A stretch of 64,000 nucleotides of DNA from Olsenella profusa F0195 (GCF_000468755.1 NZ_AWEZ01000067.1:50032-114031), one strand, 5' to 3'; positions 45,097-53,727 are shown, counted from the stretch's first letter. A program made the numbers and translations. The notes: generated by a model not told the origin, from the sequence alone.

Positions 45097-46012
45097 CCTC
45101 ATCGCATCGGACGTGCGTCGGGGTCGCCGGATGTGGTGCTGGATGCTCGTAACCTACGTGGCCCTCGTTGCCATCATTGCCGCAAGCGTGCTCTATCTGG
45201 TTGGTAACGCCGCGGGACACGGCACCGACACCGCAGGCACGACCGACACAGACACGGGCATCAAGATCAGCGCGAGCCAGAATGGTGAGGGCGAGAGCGC
45301 CGAGGCGGCGAGTCAGGAAGCCCAATCCGCGTTTGCCACCACGTTCATGGAGGCAGATGGCGGACCCGGTCAGTCGTTGGAACTGTCGGCCATCGCAAAC
45401 CCCTTCAGCGTATTGCTTGTCCTCTCGCTCTTCCTCTCGGTCTTCGTTTCGGAGGACTTCTCGACGGGATTCATACGGGGGCTCCTGCCCGCCGGCATAA
45501 GCCGTCGGCGCTACTATGTCGGCAAGGTGATGACGATGCTGGTGCTCACGCTCGTATGGACGCTCCTCTTCCTGGCGCTCTTCTGGGCATCCATGCGTCT
45601 AGCGGGCTTTGGGTTCCAGGCCGAGGATCCGGGCAGGCTCATGGCCTGGATCGTCCTCTCCTGGCTGCTGACGTTCCTCTACGTGCTGCTCTGCTGCGTG
45701 GCGACCTGGTTCTTCCAGTCAAGGCTCGCAGGGGTCATCACTGCCTGCGTTGTGGCGGGCGGCATTGCCAGCAGCCTGGTCTCCACCCTGGGTGGCCTGC
45801 TTCGCTCGGAGGCCTTCGATGCCATCGTACAGTGGCTTCCGCACCAGTCCGCCATGCTGCTCGGCTCGGGCGGTGTCACCCGGCTGTTCCAGAGCTCCCT
45901 CGAGGGCGTCACGCTCGCTCCATTGGCCCACGTGAGCGTGACGGTCGCGGTAGGCATCGCGATGCTGCTGGCAGTGACGCTTCTCGTGGTGCCCCATCGC
46001 GACATACACTAG
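45089..46012 (+). CDS. ABC-2-type transporter permease
   Basis: 307 aa with six hydrophobic segments. An extracytoplasmic loop between the first two segments (about residues 42-100) is rich in Thr/Asp/Glu/Ser (TDTDTGIKISASQNGEGESA). EDFSTGFIRGLLPAGISRRR is the conserved coupling stretch of ABC-2 permeases of the BcrB/LanE group. The start overlaps the ATPase gene by 8 bases. It forms the membrane channel for the ATPase encoded upstream. Confidence 0.87.
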   Translation: MFSLIASDVRRGRRMWCWMLVTYVALVAIIAASVLYLVGNAAGHGTDTAGTTDTDTGIKISASQNGEGESAEAASQEAQSAFATTFMEADGGPGQSLELSAIANPFSVLLVLSLFLSVFVSEDFSTGFIRGLLPAGISRRRYYVGKVMTMLVLTLVWTLLFLALFWASMRLAGFGFQAEDPGRLMAWIVLSWLLTFLYVLLCCVATWFFQSRLAGVITACVVAGGIASSLVSTLGGLLRSEAFDAIVQWLPHQSAMLLGSGGVTRLFQSSLEGVTLAPLAHVSVTVAVGIAMLLAVTLLVVPHRDIH

Positions 46013-46043
46013 CCGTGATGGTCCCGGCAGGGATAGGGGGATC

Positions 46044-46943
46044 GTGATCCTTGCAGTCGTCATAGGCGTCGCGCTGGGGGCGACGCTCGCCGCCCTGGCA
46101 TACGAGCGGGAGTTGGGCCACATGGCCCGACTCCTGCGTTCGCGCGACGAACGGAGCAACAACCGGCTGACGGTGCACGGCCCCAGCCCTACGGCACGAC
46201 GGCTCGCCGAGGACATGAACGACAAGCTCGACGTCCTGCAGCATGAGCGCGTCGAGGCGCAGCGGCGCGAGCATGCCTTCAGACGTGACCTGGCCAGCCT
46301 CTCTCATGACATTCGCACGCCGCTTGCCGGCGCAAAGGGATACCTGCAGCTTGCGGGCGACGAGGCGAACGAGGTGTCACGGGGACGTGACGTCGATGCG
46401 GCCATGAGGAGCATCGATGGCACGCGCGCCCTGCTCGACCAGCTGTTCTCGTACACCAAGGCGAGCGACCCCGACCTAAGGCTGGAGCTGGAACCCATCG
46501 GGTTGGCCCCGATGGCGGCCGAGGTGCTCATGGCGCATTACCCCGAGTTCGAACGGCGCGGCTGGGAGCCGATCGTGCTGCTCGAGGAGGATGGCGCGGG
46601 CGTCACGCGCGTGCTCGCGGATGCCACCTCGCTGAGGCGCGTCTTTGACAACCTGACGGCCAACGCGCTGCGACACGGAAGTGGTGCCCCCACCATCACG
46701 CAGGACGGACCGACCATCACCTTCTCGAACCCCATCCCCGATGACGCAGACATCGATCCCGCCAGGCTCTTCGGACGCTTCTATCGCGCTGATGGCGCAC
46801 GGGGTGGCAGGGGGTCGGGACTCGGCCTCTCGATTGCCGCGGCACTCGTCCAGGCCATGGGCGGCAAGATCGATGCGCACCTCGATGACGCAGCGGACGG
46901 CAGGAAGGCACTCGCCATACGGGTGCGCCTCACGACGGCCTAG
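46044..46943 (+). CDS. sensor histidine kinase
   Basis: 299 aa with a GTG start and an AGGGGGATC ribosome site. One N-terminal membrane segment (ILAVVIGVALGATLAALAY) is followed by a linker, the H-box SLSHDIRTPLAGAKGYLQL, an N-box VFDNLTANALRHG and a G2-box GRGSGLGLSIAAALVQAMGG. It has almost no extracytoplasmic part, so it may sense in the membrane or through the ABC permease, as in Bce/Lan-type systems. It is the last gene of the rightward unit and its stop is 18 bases from the convergent lysS end. Confidence 0.9.
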   Translation: MILAVVIGVALGATLAALAYERELGHMARLLRSRDERSNNRLTVHGPSPTARRLAEDMNDKLDVLQHERVEAQRREHAFRRDLASLSHDIRTPLAGAKGYLQLAGDEANEVSRGRDVDAAMRSIDGTRALLDQLFSYTKASDPDLRLELEPIGLAPMAAEVLMAHYPEFERRGWEPIVLLEEDGAGVTRVLADATSLRRVFDNLTANALRHGSGAPTITQDGPTITFSNPIPDDADIDPARLFGRFYRADGARGGRGSGLGLSIAAALVQAMGGKIDAHLDDAADGRKALAIRVRLTTA

Positions 46944-46961
46944 GGTCGCCCCGCCGTCCCC

Positions 46962-49205
46962 CTACTCTGCCACGTCCTCCCTCGCGTTGTAGTCGCCCAC
47001 GGGTGCGATGGCCTTCATGGCCTCGAGCACGCTCTCAAGCAGGTCGTTGAGGTCCAGGTCGTTGAGCTCGGCGCCACGGCGGATGACGTCGCGGTCGCAC
47101 CCTGCGGCAAAGCGCCTGTCCTTGAACTTCTTTTTGAGCGACCTGAGCGGCATGTCACGCACGGAGCCAGACGGCCTCATGCGCGCCGCCGCCTGGATGA
47201 GGCCCGAGAGCTCGTCCACGGCAAAGAGGACCCTCTCCATCTTGGCCTCGGGCGCAGGCAGGTCGGGGTTGTTGTCAGAGTTGTGCGTCTGGATGGCATG
47301 GGCCAGCGCGGGGCTGGCACCAGCCTCCTCGAGCAGCTCGGCCGCTTTCACGGTGTGCTGCGCCCCGTCTGGCCACCGCTCCCAGTCGAGGTCGTGGAGC
47401 AGGCCCACCTGGCTCCAGAACTCCACGTTCTGGGGGTCATACTGCTCGGCGTAGTGGCGCATGAGGCCCTCGAGCGTGAGCCCGTGCTGGATGTGGAACT
47501 CGTCCCCGTTGTACCGCTCGAGCAGCTCGAGTGCCGCGTCACGCGTGAGGCCGCTCTCGAGCCTGGTGGTCGCGGGCGCCGCAGCGTCCGCGGAGGCCCC
47601 CGTGGCGCAGCTGGCCGCCAGTTCGTCCACGCTGGCAAAGCCGGCACCCAAGGCGCCCCCCACCTGCGCCTCGATGTCGGCCCTGGTGACGGCCTCGGGC
47701 TTCATCTGCGGGAAGAGCAGGACGTCGCGGATGGAGGGCTGGTCGCAGAAGAGCATGACCATGCGATCGATGCCATAGCCGATGCCGCCGACGGGAGGCA
47801 TGCCGTACTCCAGCGCCCGCACGTAGTCGTAGTCGTAGCCCATGGCCTCGTCGTCGCCCAGGCCCTTGGCGGCAACCTGCGCGGCAAAGCGTGCGGCCTG
47901 GTCGACGGGGTCGTTCAGCTCGGAGAAGGCGTTCGCGTACTCATGGCCGCAGATCACGAGTTCGAAGCGGTCGGTGAGGCGTGGGTCCTCCTCCTTGCGC
48001 TTGGCAAGCGGGCTCACCTCCTCGGGGTAGTCGCACACAAAGGTGGGGTTCACGAGCGTGGGCTCCCCCAGCCCGTCATAGAGCTCGAAGAGGAGCTTGC
48101 CGGCGCCCCAACCCTCCTGCCACTCGATGTCGTGCGCCGCGCAGAGCTCGCGCAGGTGTTCGACGGGCGTGTCCATGTCCACGCGCTCGTCCACGGCCGC
48201 AGAGGCGACCTCCGAGAGCGAGCGCGACGCCCAGGTGCCGCTCATGTCCACCCGCTGGCCCTGGTACTCGATGACCTCGTGATCCTCCGCGCACCCGCAG
48301 ACCTCGCGCGCGATGGCCTTGAACAGCCCCTCGCTGAGCTTCTTCATGCCCTCGAGGTCGGAGTAGGCGCAGTAGGCCTCCATGCTCGTGAACTCGGGGT
48401 TGTGCATGAGGTCCATGCCCTCGTTGCGAAACTGGCGGCCGATCTCGAACACGCGCTCCATGCCGCCCACGATGAGGCGCTTGAGCGGTAGCTCGGTGGC
48501 GATGCGCAGGTAGAAGTCACGGTCGAGCGCATTGAAGTGCGTCACGAAGGGCTTGGCGTTGGCGCCGCCCAGGATGGCATGCATCATGGGGGTCTCGACC
48601 TCCATGTAGCCGTCAGCCTCCATGTGGCGACGGATGGTCGAGACGATCTGGCTGCGCCTGCGGAAGGTGTCCCGCACCTCGGGGTTCATGATGAGGTCGA
48701 TGTAGCGCTGCCGGTAGCGCAGCTCGCGGTCGGCCAGGCCATGGAACTTCTCGGGCAGGGGCCGCACGCTCTTTGAGAGCAGGCGCACCCGCCCCGGCGA
48801 GACGGACAGCTGGCCACGCCTGGTGCGCAGGATGGTGCCCGTCGCTTCGATGATATCGCCCAGGTCCACCTGGGACAGGAGCTCCCAATCCGCCTGTGGC
48901 AGGTCATTCACGCGACAGAAGAGCTGGATCTGCCCCGAGACGTCCTCCAGCACGACGAAGGTCACCTTGCCCTGCTTGCGCAGGGCCCTCACCCGGCCGG
49001 CCACGCTGTAGGAGTCCTCAGTGCTCACCCCATCCTCGAGTCCGGCATACCGCTCCTCGAGCTCGGTGGCATGAGCGGTGACCGTGCTCCTGATGGGGTA
49101 GGGATTCACGCCCGCGTCGATGAGCGCCTGACGCTTGGCACGGCGTACGGCGCGCTCGTCGTTGATGTTCACCTCGGGGGCACCTACGATCTTGCTCTGG
49201 GTCAT
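46962..49205 (-). CDS. lysS: lysyl-tRNA synthetase fused to a C-terminal HD domain
   Basis: 747 aa, about 250 more than a usual LysRS. The class II synthetase fills residues 1 to about 510: an OB-fold anticodon domain (VAGRVRALRKQGKVTFVVL), motif 2 (FRNEGMDLMHNPEFTSMEAY) and motif 3 (GGIGYGIDRMVMLF). After a variable linker, residues 555-735 form a second domain with FHIQHGLTLEGLMRHYAEQY, then VGLLHDLDWERWPDG and HAIQTHNSDN, the HD phosphohydrolase pattern. The frame is continuous, so the fusion is encoded as such. Function of the HD part is unknown. GGAGGAGA precedes the ATG. Confidence 0.93.
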   Translation of the reverse strand: MTQSKIVGAPEVNINDERAVRRAKRQALIDAGVNPYPIRSTVTAHATELEERYAGLEDGVSTEDSYSVAGRVRALRKQGKVTFVVLEDVSGQIQLFCRVNDLPQADWELLSQVDLGDIIEATGTILRTRRGQLSVSPGRVRLLSKSVRPLPEKFHGLADRELRYRQRYIDLIMNPEVRDTFRRRSQIVSTIRRHMEADGYMEVETPMMHAILGGANAKPFVTHFNALDRDFYLRIATELPLKRLIVGGMERVFEIGRQFRNEGMDLMHNPEFTSMEAYCAYSDLEGMKKLSEGLFKAIAREVCGCAEDHEVIEYQGQRVDMSGTWASRSLSEVASAAVDERVDMDTPVEHLRELCAAHDIEWQEGWGAGKLLFELYDGLGEPTLVNPTFVCDYPEEVSPLAKRKEEDPRLTDRFELVICGHEYANAFSELNDPVDQAARFAAQVAAKGLGDDEAMGYDYDYVRALEYGMPPVGGIGYGIDRMVMLFCDQPSIRDVLLFPQMKPEAVTRADIEAQVGGALGAGFASVDELAASCATGASADAAAPATTRLESGLTRDAALELLERYNGDEFHIQHGLTLEGLMRHYAEQYDPQNVEFWSQVGLLHDLDWERWPDGAQHTVKAAELLEEAGASPALAHAIQTHNSDNNPDLPAPEAKMERVLFAVDELSGLIQAAARMRPSGSVRDMPLRSLKKKFKDRRFAAGCDRDVIRRGAELNDLDLNDLLESVLEAMKAIAPVGDYNAREDVAE

Positions 49206-49232
49206 TGGACTCTCCTCCAGCCGGATCTCCCG

Positions 49233-49270
49233 GCAAAAGAGCGCCCCACATCCACGAGGACACGGGGCGC
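49233..49270 (-). terminator. intrinsic terminator after greA
   Basis: On the minus strand GCGCCCC (49264-49270) pairs with GGGGCGC (49241-49247), then TCTTTTG follows. The hairpin lies 32 bases past the greA stop and before the lysS start, so lysS probably has its own promoter or depends on read-through. Confidence 0.75.
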
Positions 49271-49301
49271 ATACGTACGATCCTGCGATCGGGCAGCGAA
49301 C

Positions 49302-49775
49302 CTAGCGGTTGATCCTCTTGACGGTAAGGCTGCGGGTCTTGCCCGAGGGGGTCTCGAAGGAGACCGTATCGCCTGCCACATGACCGATGAGCGCTGCGCC
49401 AAGGGGCGACTCGTTGGAGATCTTGTTCTGCAGCGAGTCGGTGTGGGTGGTGCCCGCCAGCGTATAGGTCTGCGCTGTGCCCTTCTCGTCCACGAGCTCC
49501 ACGGTGGAGCCGATGGCAATGGACTTGGCACCACGACGGTTCTCGACCACCTTTGCCGTGGCGAGAAGGTGACGAATCTCGTTGATGCGGGCCTCGTTCT
49601 GGGACTGGGCCTCCTTGGCCGCATCGTACTCCGCGTTCTCGGAGAGGTCGCCGAAGCCACGTGCCTCCTGGAGCTGGGCAATGATCTCGCTGCGCTTGTC
49701 GCCCTCAAGCAGGGCGAGCTCGTCCTCGAGCTGCTTGCGGTCTTCCGGGGTAAGCGTGACTTCCTGTGTATCCAT
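49302..49775 (-). CDS. greA: transcription elongation factor GreA
   Basis: 157 aa. The N-terminal coiled coil has ARGFGDLSENAEYDAAKEAQ with the conserved acidic tip (D-x-S-E-N-A-E-Y), followed by the globular FKBP-like domain with ESPLGAALIGHVAGDTVSFE. GreA enters the RNA polymerase secondary channel and stimulates transcript cleavage to rescue backtracked enzyme. The usual partner lysS follows it downstream, a conserved neighbour in many Gram-positive genomes. Confidence 0.95.
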   Translation of the reverse strand: MDTQEVTLTPEDRKQLEDELALLEGDKRSEIIAQLQEARGFGDLSENAEYDAAKEAQSQNEARINEIRHLLATAKVVENRRGAKSIAIGSTVELVDEKGTAQTYTLAGTTHTDSLQNKISNESPLGAALIGHVAGDTVSFETPSGKTRSLTVKRINR

Positions 49776-49833
49776 GCTGTGCTTTCTCTATGGTGACGTT
49801 ACCTACGAACCGTGCGCGCGGAGGCGCTGGCCT

Positions 49834-50166
49834 CTAGCTCTCGTGGGCGAGCCGGGCGCCGCACTTGCTGCAGAACTCGGCGTCGGCTGCGTTCTTGGCA
49901 CCGCACTTGGCGCAGAAGACGACCGCATCCGCGGGGGCCTCAGTGGGGGTGGCATCCGTCTCGGTGGCCGCCTCCTCCTCGACGGTGTCCGTCACGTCCT
50001 TGGACGTGGGCTCGCCGCCCTCGTTCACGCCGTCCATGCCCTCGCGGATGTTCTTGACGGTCTTACCCAGCGACTTGCCCAGCTTGGGCAGGTTCTTGGG
50101 ACCAAAGATGATCAAGATTATGACCACGATGATGATGAGCTCGGCGGGCCCCATTCCCAGAATCAT
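49834..50166 (-). CDS. tatA: TatA-like translocase subunit with C-terminal zinc ribbon
   Basis: 110 aa from the ATG at 50166, six bases after GGAGG (another ATG at 50172 is too close to it). The N-terminus is typical TatA: GMGPAELIIIVVIILIIFGP, then KNLPKLGKSLGKTVKNIREG amphipathic helix. An acidic linker follows and then a four-cysteine ribbon, C85-x2-C88-x10-C99-x2-C102 (CAKCGAKN, CSKCGARL). Such zinc ribbons are not part of ordinary TatA. No tatB or tatC is in the window. metQ in this window has a twin-arginine-type signal. Confidence 0.85.
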   Translation of the reverse strand: MILGMGPAELIIIVVIILIIFGPKNLPKLGKSLGKTVKNIREGMDGVNEGGEPTSKDVTDTVEEEAATETDATPTEAPADAVVFCAKCGAKNAADAEFCSKCGARLAHES

Positions 50167-50328
50167 TGACATCCTCCATGCATGGCATGTGGGGCATACC
50201 CCACCCGTTTGTGCAGTTTCGCAGCAGCCAGTATAGCCGAGGGCCGTTAGCCCCCACAATCTATAATAGGAATTTCGACAGTATCTAGACAATGGGTGCC
50301 ACACCCAACGGCCCCACACGAGGAACGC

Positions 50329-51216
50329 ATGGCCCAGACTTCGCGCATCATCATCGTCATCTGCATCCTGATGGCCCTTGACGCGGCCGCCTACCTCGCC
50401 GGCGCGCTCATCCTCCACAGGCGCGGGGTCAAGCTGCGGCGCAGCAGGTTTGGCCTGGCGCTCGTCTTTGACGGCGAGGATGCCGACGGCGACGAGCTGC
50501 GCATGCTCAACGTGAACGGCACCTACCAGAGCATCTGCTACACCCAGGAGGGCCGCCACTTCGACCTCGTGTGCCTCTACCACCAGTACTTTGCCAAGGT
50601 CATCGCCATCGCACGGGAGACGCTGGGCGCCTGCTACCCGGCGGACGCGCTCGTGCTGGGCGGCGGCGGGTTCTCGTTTCCCACGTGGCTCGTGGCACAC
50701 CAGCCCCAGGCCACCGTCGATGTCGTGGAGATAGATCCCAGGGTCATCAGGCTGGCACGCCAGTACTTCTATCTCGACGAGCTGGAGGCGCGCACGCATG
50801 CCGAGCGCGACGGGCGCCTACGCGTCATCTGCGACGACGGCTGGGAGGTGCTGCGCCGCGGCGCGAGCCGCTGGGACCTCATCGTGAACGACGCGTTCGG
50901 GGCCAAGCGGCCGCTGGGGGCGCTCACCGGGGCACAGGGCGCGCGCGTCGTGCGCGACCACCTCTCAGACCAGGGCATCTACCTGGCAAACGTGATGGGT
51001 GCACTCGAGGGCGGGAAGGCGCGGGCGCTTCGCGAGACGGTGGACGCCTACGCGCGGGCCTTCTCGCACGTCTACCTCCTTCCCGAGAAGCCCGAGGGGC
51101 CGCGGCGCCCCGGCGTCAACGCCCTGGTGGCAACCGATCTGGAGCTGCCCATATCCCACCGCTACCGGCTGCGCGCCTCGAGCGACCTCCCCAGGCTCAG
51201 CGCGGCAAACAGCTGA
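50329..51216 (+). CDS. membrane-anchored spermidine synthase-like protein
   Basis: 295 aa from the ATG at 50329 (GAGGAA upstream). An N-terminal membrane segment (IIIVICILMALDAAAYLAGAL) precedes a Rossmann methyltransferase-like domain with ALVLGGGGFSFPTWLVAHQ and VDVVEIDPRVIRLARQYF, the SpeE nucleoside-binding glycine loop and acidic residue, and LIVNDAFGAKRPLGALTG at the catalytic position. Spermidine synthases have a D there, and the enzyme may act on a different amine or be a methyltransferase-like relative. The 3' end overlaps the convergent glycerate kinase gene by 55 bases. Confidence 0.8.
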   Translation: MAQTSRIIIVICILMALDAAAYLAGALILHRRGVKLRRSRFGLALVFDGEDADGDELRMLNVNGTYQSICYTQEGRHFDLVCLYHQYFAKVIAIARETLGACYPADALVLGGGGFSFPTWLVAHQPQATVDVVEIDPRVIRLARQYFYLDELEARTHAERDGRLRVICDDGWEVLRRGASRWDLIVNDAFGAKRPLGALTGAQGARVVRDHLSDQGIYLANVMGALEGGKARALRETVDAYARAFSHVYLLPEKPEGPRRPGVNALVATDLELPISHRYRLRASSDLPRLSAANS

Positions 51217-52343
51217 TTGGCACGATGGGCGTAGAGCCTGCGCGCATGGGCGAGGCGCGCCTGCATGCTGGCCGCATCAAGCAGCTCCGGCGCCTCCGTG
51301 ACGGCAATCACCGCCGAGACCCCCGCAATCGACACGTTCGGCTCGGCCACGCCCACGAGCGCCACGCAGGGGACCCCTCGGCGCTGGCACGCCGCAGCCA
51401 CGCCCGAGACCACCTTGCCATGGCTCGTCTGCGCATCCAGCCTGCCCTCGCCCGTTATGCAGAGGCTTGCCCCCCGCAGGCGGCGACCAAACGCCACCAG
51501 ATCGAGCACGCGGTCTATGCCGCCCTGTGCGCGGGCGCCCAGAAACGTCATACAGGCGAGACCCAGGCCGCCGGCGGCCCCGGACCCCGGGGCACCGGCA
51601 TCCACGCCCATGCGGAACGTGGAGCGGAGCACCTCGGCATAGCGCGCCATCCCCCGTTCGAGCTCCTCGACCTGCTGCGGCGTCGCCCCCTTCTGCGGGG
51701 CGAAGACGCGTGTGGCACCAAGCTCGCCTACCAGGGGGTTATCGACATCGCACATCACGGTGAAGTGGGCGCCCGCGACGTAGCGGCGCAACAGGCCGAC
51801 ATCGATGGCCCGCACATGGGCAAGGTCGGCGCCGCTGCCCATGAGCTCGCTGCCGTGCTCGTCCAAAAAGCGTGCGCCCAGCGCGCGCATGCAGCCCATG
51901 CCGCCGTCGTTGGTGGCCGAGCCGCCCACCGCAAGGGAGACGTCCGTGCATCCCTGCATCAGGGCGTCCGAGATGAGCTCGCCCGTCCCGTAGGTCGACG
52001 CGCGCAGGGGATTGCGCTCGTCCGGGCCAAGCAGCGTCAGGCCCGATGCCGCGGCCATCTCGATGATGGCACGACCGGATCCCAGAAGGCCGTAGCGCGC
52101 CTCCACGGGACGCCCCAGAGGGTCATGCACGCGCACCGAGCGCATCTCGCCGCCCATGGCCGCCACGACGGCGTCCACCGTCCCCTCGCCGCCATCGGCC
52201 ATGGGCACGCACGCGCACGTGGCGTTGGGGAAGTGGGCATGCGCCGCCGCCTCGAGGAGTCCTTCCGCCTCAGCGGAGGACAGCGTCCCCTTGAGGGAGT
52301 CGGAGGCAAGGACAAAGTGGAACTGCGGGGACAGGTCATCCAT
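51162..52343 (-). CDS. glycerate kinase
   Basis: 393 aa, the GckA/GlxK-type family. FVLASDSLKGTLSSAEAEGL opens it; VPMADGGEGTVDAV is the substrate-binding motif, AVGGSATNDGGMGCMRALGA the nucleotide site, and LCITGEGRLDAQTSHGKVV the C-terminal signature. It phosphorylates D-glycerate (usually at C2) and links serine or glyoxylate catabolism to glycolysis. It stands alone and converges on the spermidine-synthase-like gene with overlapping 3' ends. Confidence 0.92.
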   Translation of the reverse strand: MDDLSPQFHFVLASDSLKGTLSSAEAEGLLEAAAHAHFPNATCACVPMADGGEGTVDAVVAAMGGEMRSVRVHDPLGRPVEARYGLLGSGRAIIEMAAASGLTLLGPDERNPLRASTYGTGELISDALMQGCTDVSLAVGGSATNDGGMGCMRALGARFLDEHGSELMGSGADLAHVRAIDVGLLRRYVAGAHFTVMCDVDNPLVGELGATRVFAPQKGATPQQVEELERGMARYAEVLRSTFRMGVDAGAPGSGAAGGLGLACMTFLGARAQGGIDRVLDLVAFGRRLRGASLCITGEGRLDAQTSHGKVVSGVAAACQRRGVPCVALVGVAEPNVSIAGVSAVIAVTEAPELLDAASMQARLAHARRLYAHRANQLFAALSLGRSLEARSR

Positions 52344-52420
52344 GGCGCTTCCCTTTCACGCGGCTGCTTCCCTCCCATGATAGGACGGTCGCACGGGCAG
52401 GACCGGCCACGGCGCTGCGC

Positions 52421-53086
52421 CTAGCGGGGCAGCACGATGCAGTCGTAGCGCACGACCTTGCCCGAGAGCGAGTGGCTCGGCGTCCTTCCCGCAAGCGGAG
52501 GGCCCTTGAGCGGTCGCTTGACGACCACCTTGCGTGGGTGGGCGGCAAGCGCGGCGTCGAGCAACGCTCCCTCGTCCACGGCAGGGCGCTCCAGCAGCCG
52601 GAGCATCTGCAGCTTCTTCCTGGTTGAGGCATCCTTGCGGCGGGCAGGGAACATGGGGTCGAAAAAGACCACGTCGAGCGACGGCCCAGCGGCCATCTCG
52701 CGCAGGCCGCGGGCGCCGTCGCCAACGACCAACCGCATGCGCCCCACCACCTCGGCAAGCCCCGGCCGTCTCCGGGCGCGGGCGAGCCCGTCCGCCAGCA
52801 GCGCGGCGATCACGGCATCGTGCTCGAAGAGCGTGACCTCAAAGCCCGCGGCGGCAAGGAGCAGCGCGTCCTCCCCCAACCCAGCGGTGGCATCCACGGC
52901 GCGCGGTGTGGCTGCGCCCCCGCGCACGCGGGCGGCACGCACCAACAGCTCGCGCGAGAGCCGGTGGGGCTGCAGGCGTGGGAGCATCCGCGAGAAGTCC
53001 GCCCGCAGCTCCATGGCTTTGCCCGACAGCGTCAGCCCCTCCGGCCGCTCCACAAGCTTCAACCCCTCTGGCAGTGTGCCGCACAT
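52421..53086 (-). CDS. rsmJ: 16S rRNA m2G1516-type methyltransferase (RsmJ family)
   Basis: 221 aa. LSRELLVRAARVRGG leads into VDATAGLGEDALLLAAAGFE, the SAM-binding motif, and then VVFFDPMFPARRKDASTRKK, the DPxFP catalytic motif of RsmJ (YhiQ) enzymes. It methylates a guanine near the 3' end of 16S rRNA. A clear match in motif order; the exact position is an assumption from the family. The 258 bases upstream carry the phased repeat cluster, which may regulate it. Confidence 0.85.
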   Translation of the reverse strand: MCGTLPEGLKLVERPEGLTLSGKAMELRADFSRMLPRLQPHRLSRELLVRAARVRGGAATPRAVDATAGLGEDALLLAAAGFEVTLFEHDAVIAALLADGLARARRRPGLAEVVGRMRLVVGDGARGLREMAAGPSLDVVFFDPMFPARRKDASTRKKLQMLRLLERPAVDEGALLDAALAAHPRKVVVKRPLKGPPLAGRTPSHSLSGKVVRYDCIVLPR

Positions 53087-53117
53087 GCCTCACCTCGCGT
53101 CTCGCGCATCTCGTTTA

Positions 53118-53293
53118 TGCTGGGTTTTCTCCGCTTCTCCCCTGGTTGTGCTGGGTTTCCTTCCGGCTGTGCTAGGTTTTTCGGCCGTTTTTGTCTCCTG
53201 TGCTGACTCTAGTCATCACGGGAGACATTTTGGGCGAGAAAACTCAGCACAGCCAGGAAGAAACCCAGCACAGCTGGAAAAAACCTAGCACAG
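53118..53293. repeat. two facing sets of TGTGCTRGGTTT elements
   Basis: The plus strand has ATGCTGGGTTT (53118), TGTGCTGGGTTT (53147-53158), TGTGCTAGGTTT (53168-53179) and TGTGCTGAC (53199). Beyond a central hairpin (GTCTCC at 53193 with GGAGAC at 53221), the same element recurs inverted: CTCAGCACAGCC (about 53243), AAACCCAGCACA (53261-53272) and AAACCTAGCACA (53281-53292). Main copies are 20-21 bp apart, two helical turns. Together they can form a long hairpin. They lie between the glnK stop and the rsmJ start. Confidence 0.75.
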
Positions 53294-53344
53294 CCGAGGG
53301 ACAAGGAAGGGACGGGAGCAAGGACGGAGAGGGGGGCAGGACGG

Positions 53345-53716
53345 CTAGTCGCGCTCCTCCACGGCCGGACCAGGCTGGATGGCAGCAATGCCCTCCTCGC
53401 CCGTACGGATGCGCACGGCACGATCCACTCGATAGGCGAAGATCTTGCCATCGCCGACCTCTCCGGTACGCGCCGCCTCGCAAATGGCCCGGACGGCCCT
53501 GTCTGCCCACTCCTCGTCGCTCACCACGATCTCGAGCTTGACCTTGGGCAGCATGTTCATGCTCACGCTCGTGCCACGCACCCTGCGCTTGTAGCCCATC
53601 TGGGTGCCACAGCCCATCACCTGGCTCACCGTGAGGCCACGCACCCCGATTCCCATGAGGGCATCCTTGGCATCTTCCAGGCATTCCTCGCGAACGATCG
53701 CCTCTACCTTGACCAT
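53345..53716 (-). CDS. glnK: PII nitrogen regulatory protein (GlnK type)
   Basis: 123 aa from the ATG at 53716 (AGGGG upstream); the frame extends to a GTG at 53725. It starts MVKVEAIVREECLEDAKDAL, a normal PII start, with GVRGLTVSQVMGCGTQMGYK and then MLPKVKLEIVV. The T-loop reads YKRRVRGTSVSM: positions 46 and 51, tyrosines in enterobacterial PII, are both valine, so uridylylation at Tyr51 is not possible. It would gate the ammonium transporter encoded 11 bases upstream. Confidence 0.92.
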   Translation of the reverse strand: MVKVEAIVREECLEDAKDALMGIGVRGLTVSQVMGCGTQMGYKRRVRGTSVSMNMLPKVKLEIVVSDEEWADRAVRAICEAARTGEVGDGKIFAYRVDRAVRIRTGEEGIAAIQPGPAVEERD

Positions 53717-53727
53717 CAAGATCACCC

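Noticed and set aside
53118..53293. CRISPR array
   Set aside because: The units are only about 12 bp, occur in both orientations and have 8-10 bp between them, unlike repeats with spacers.
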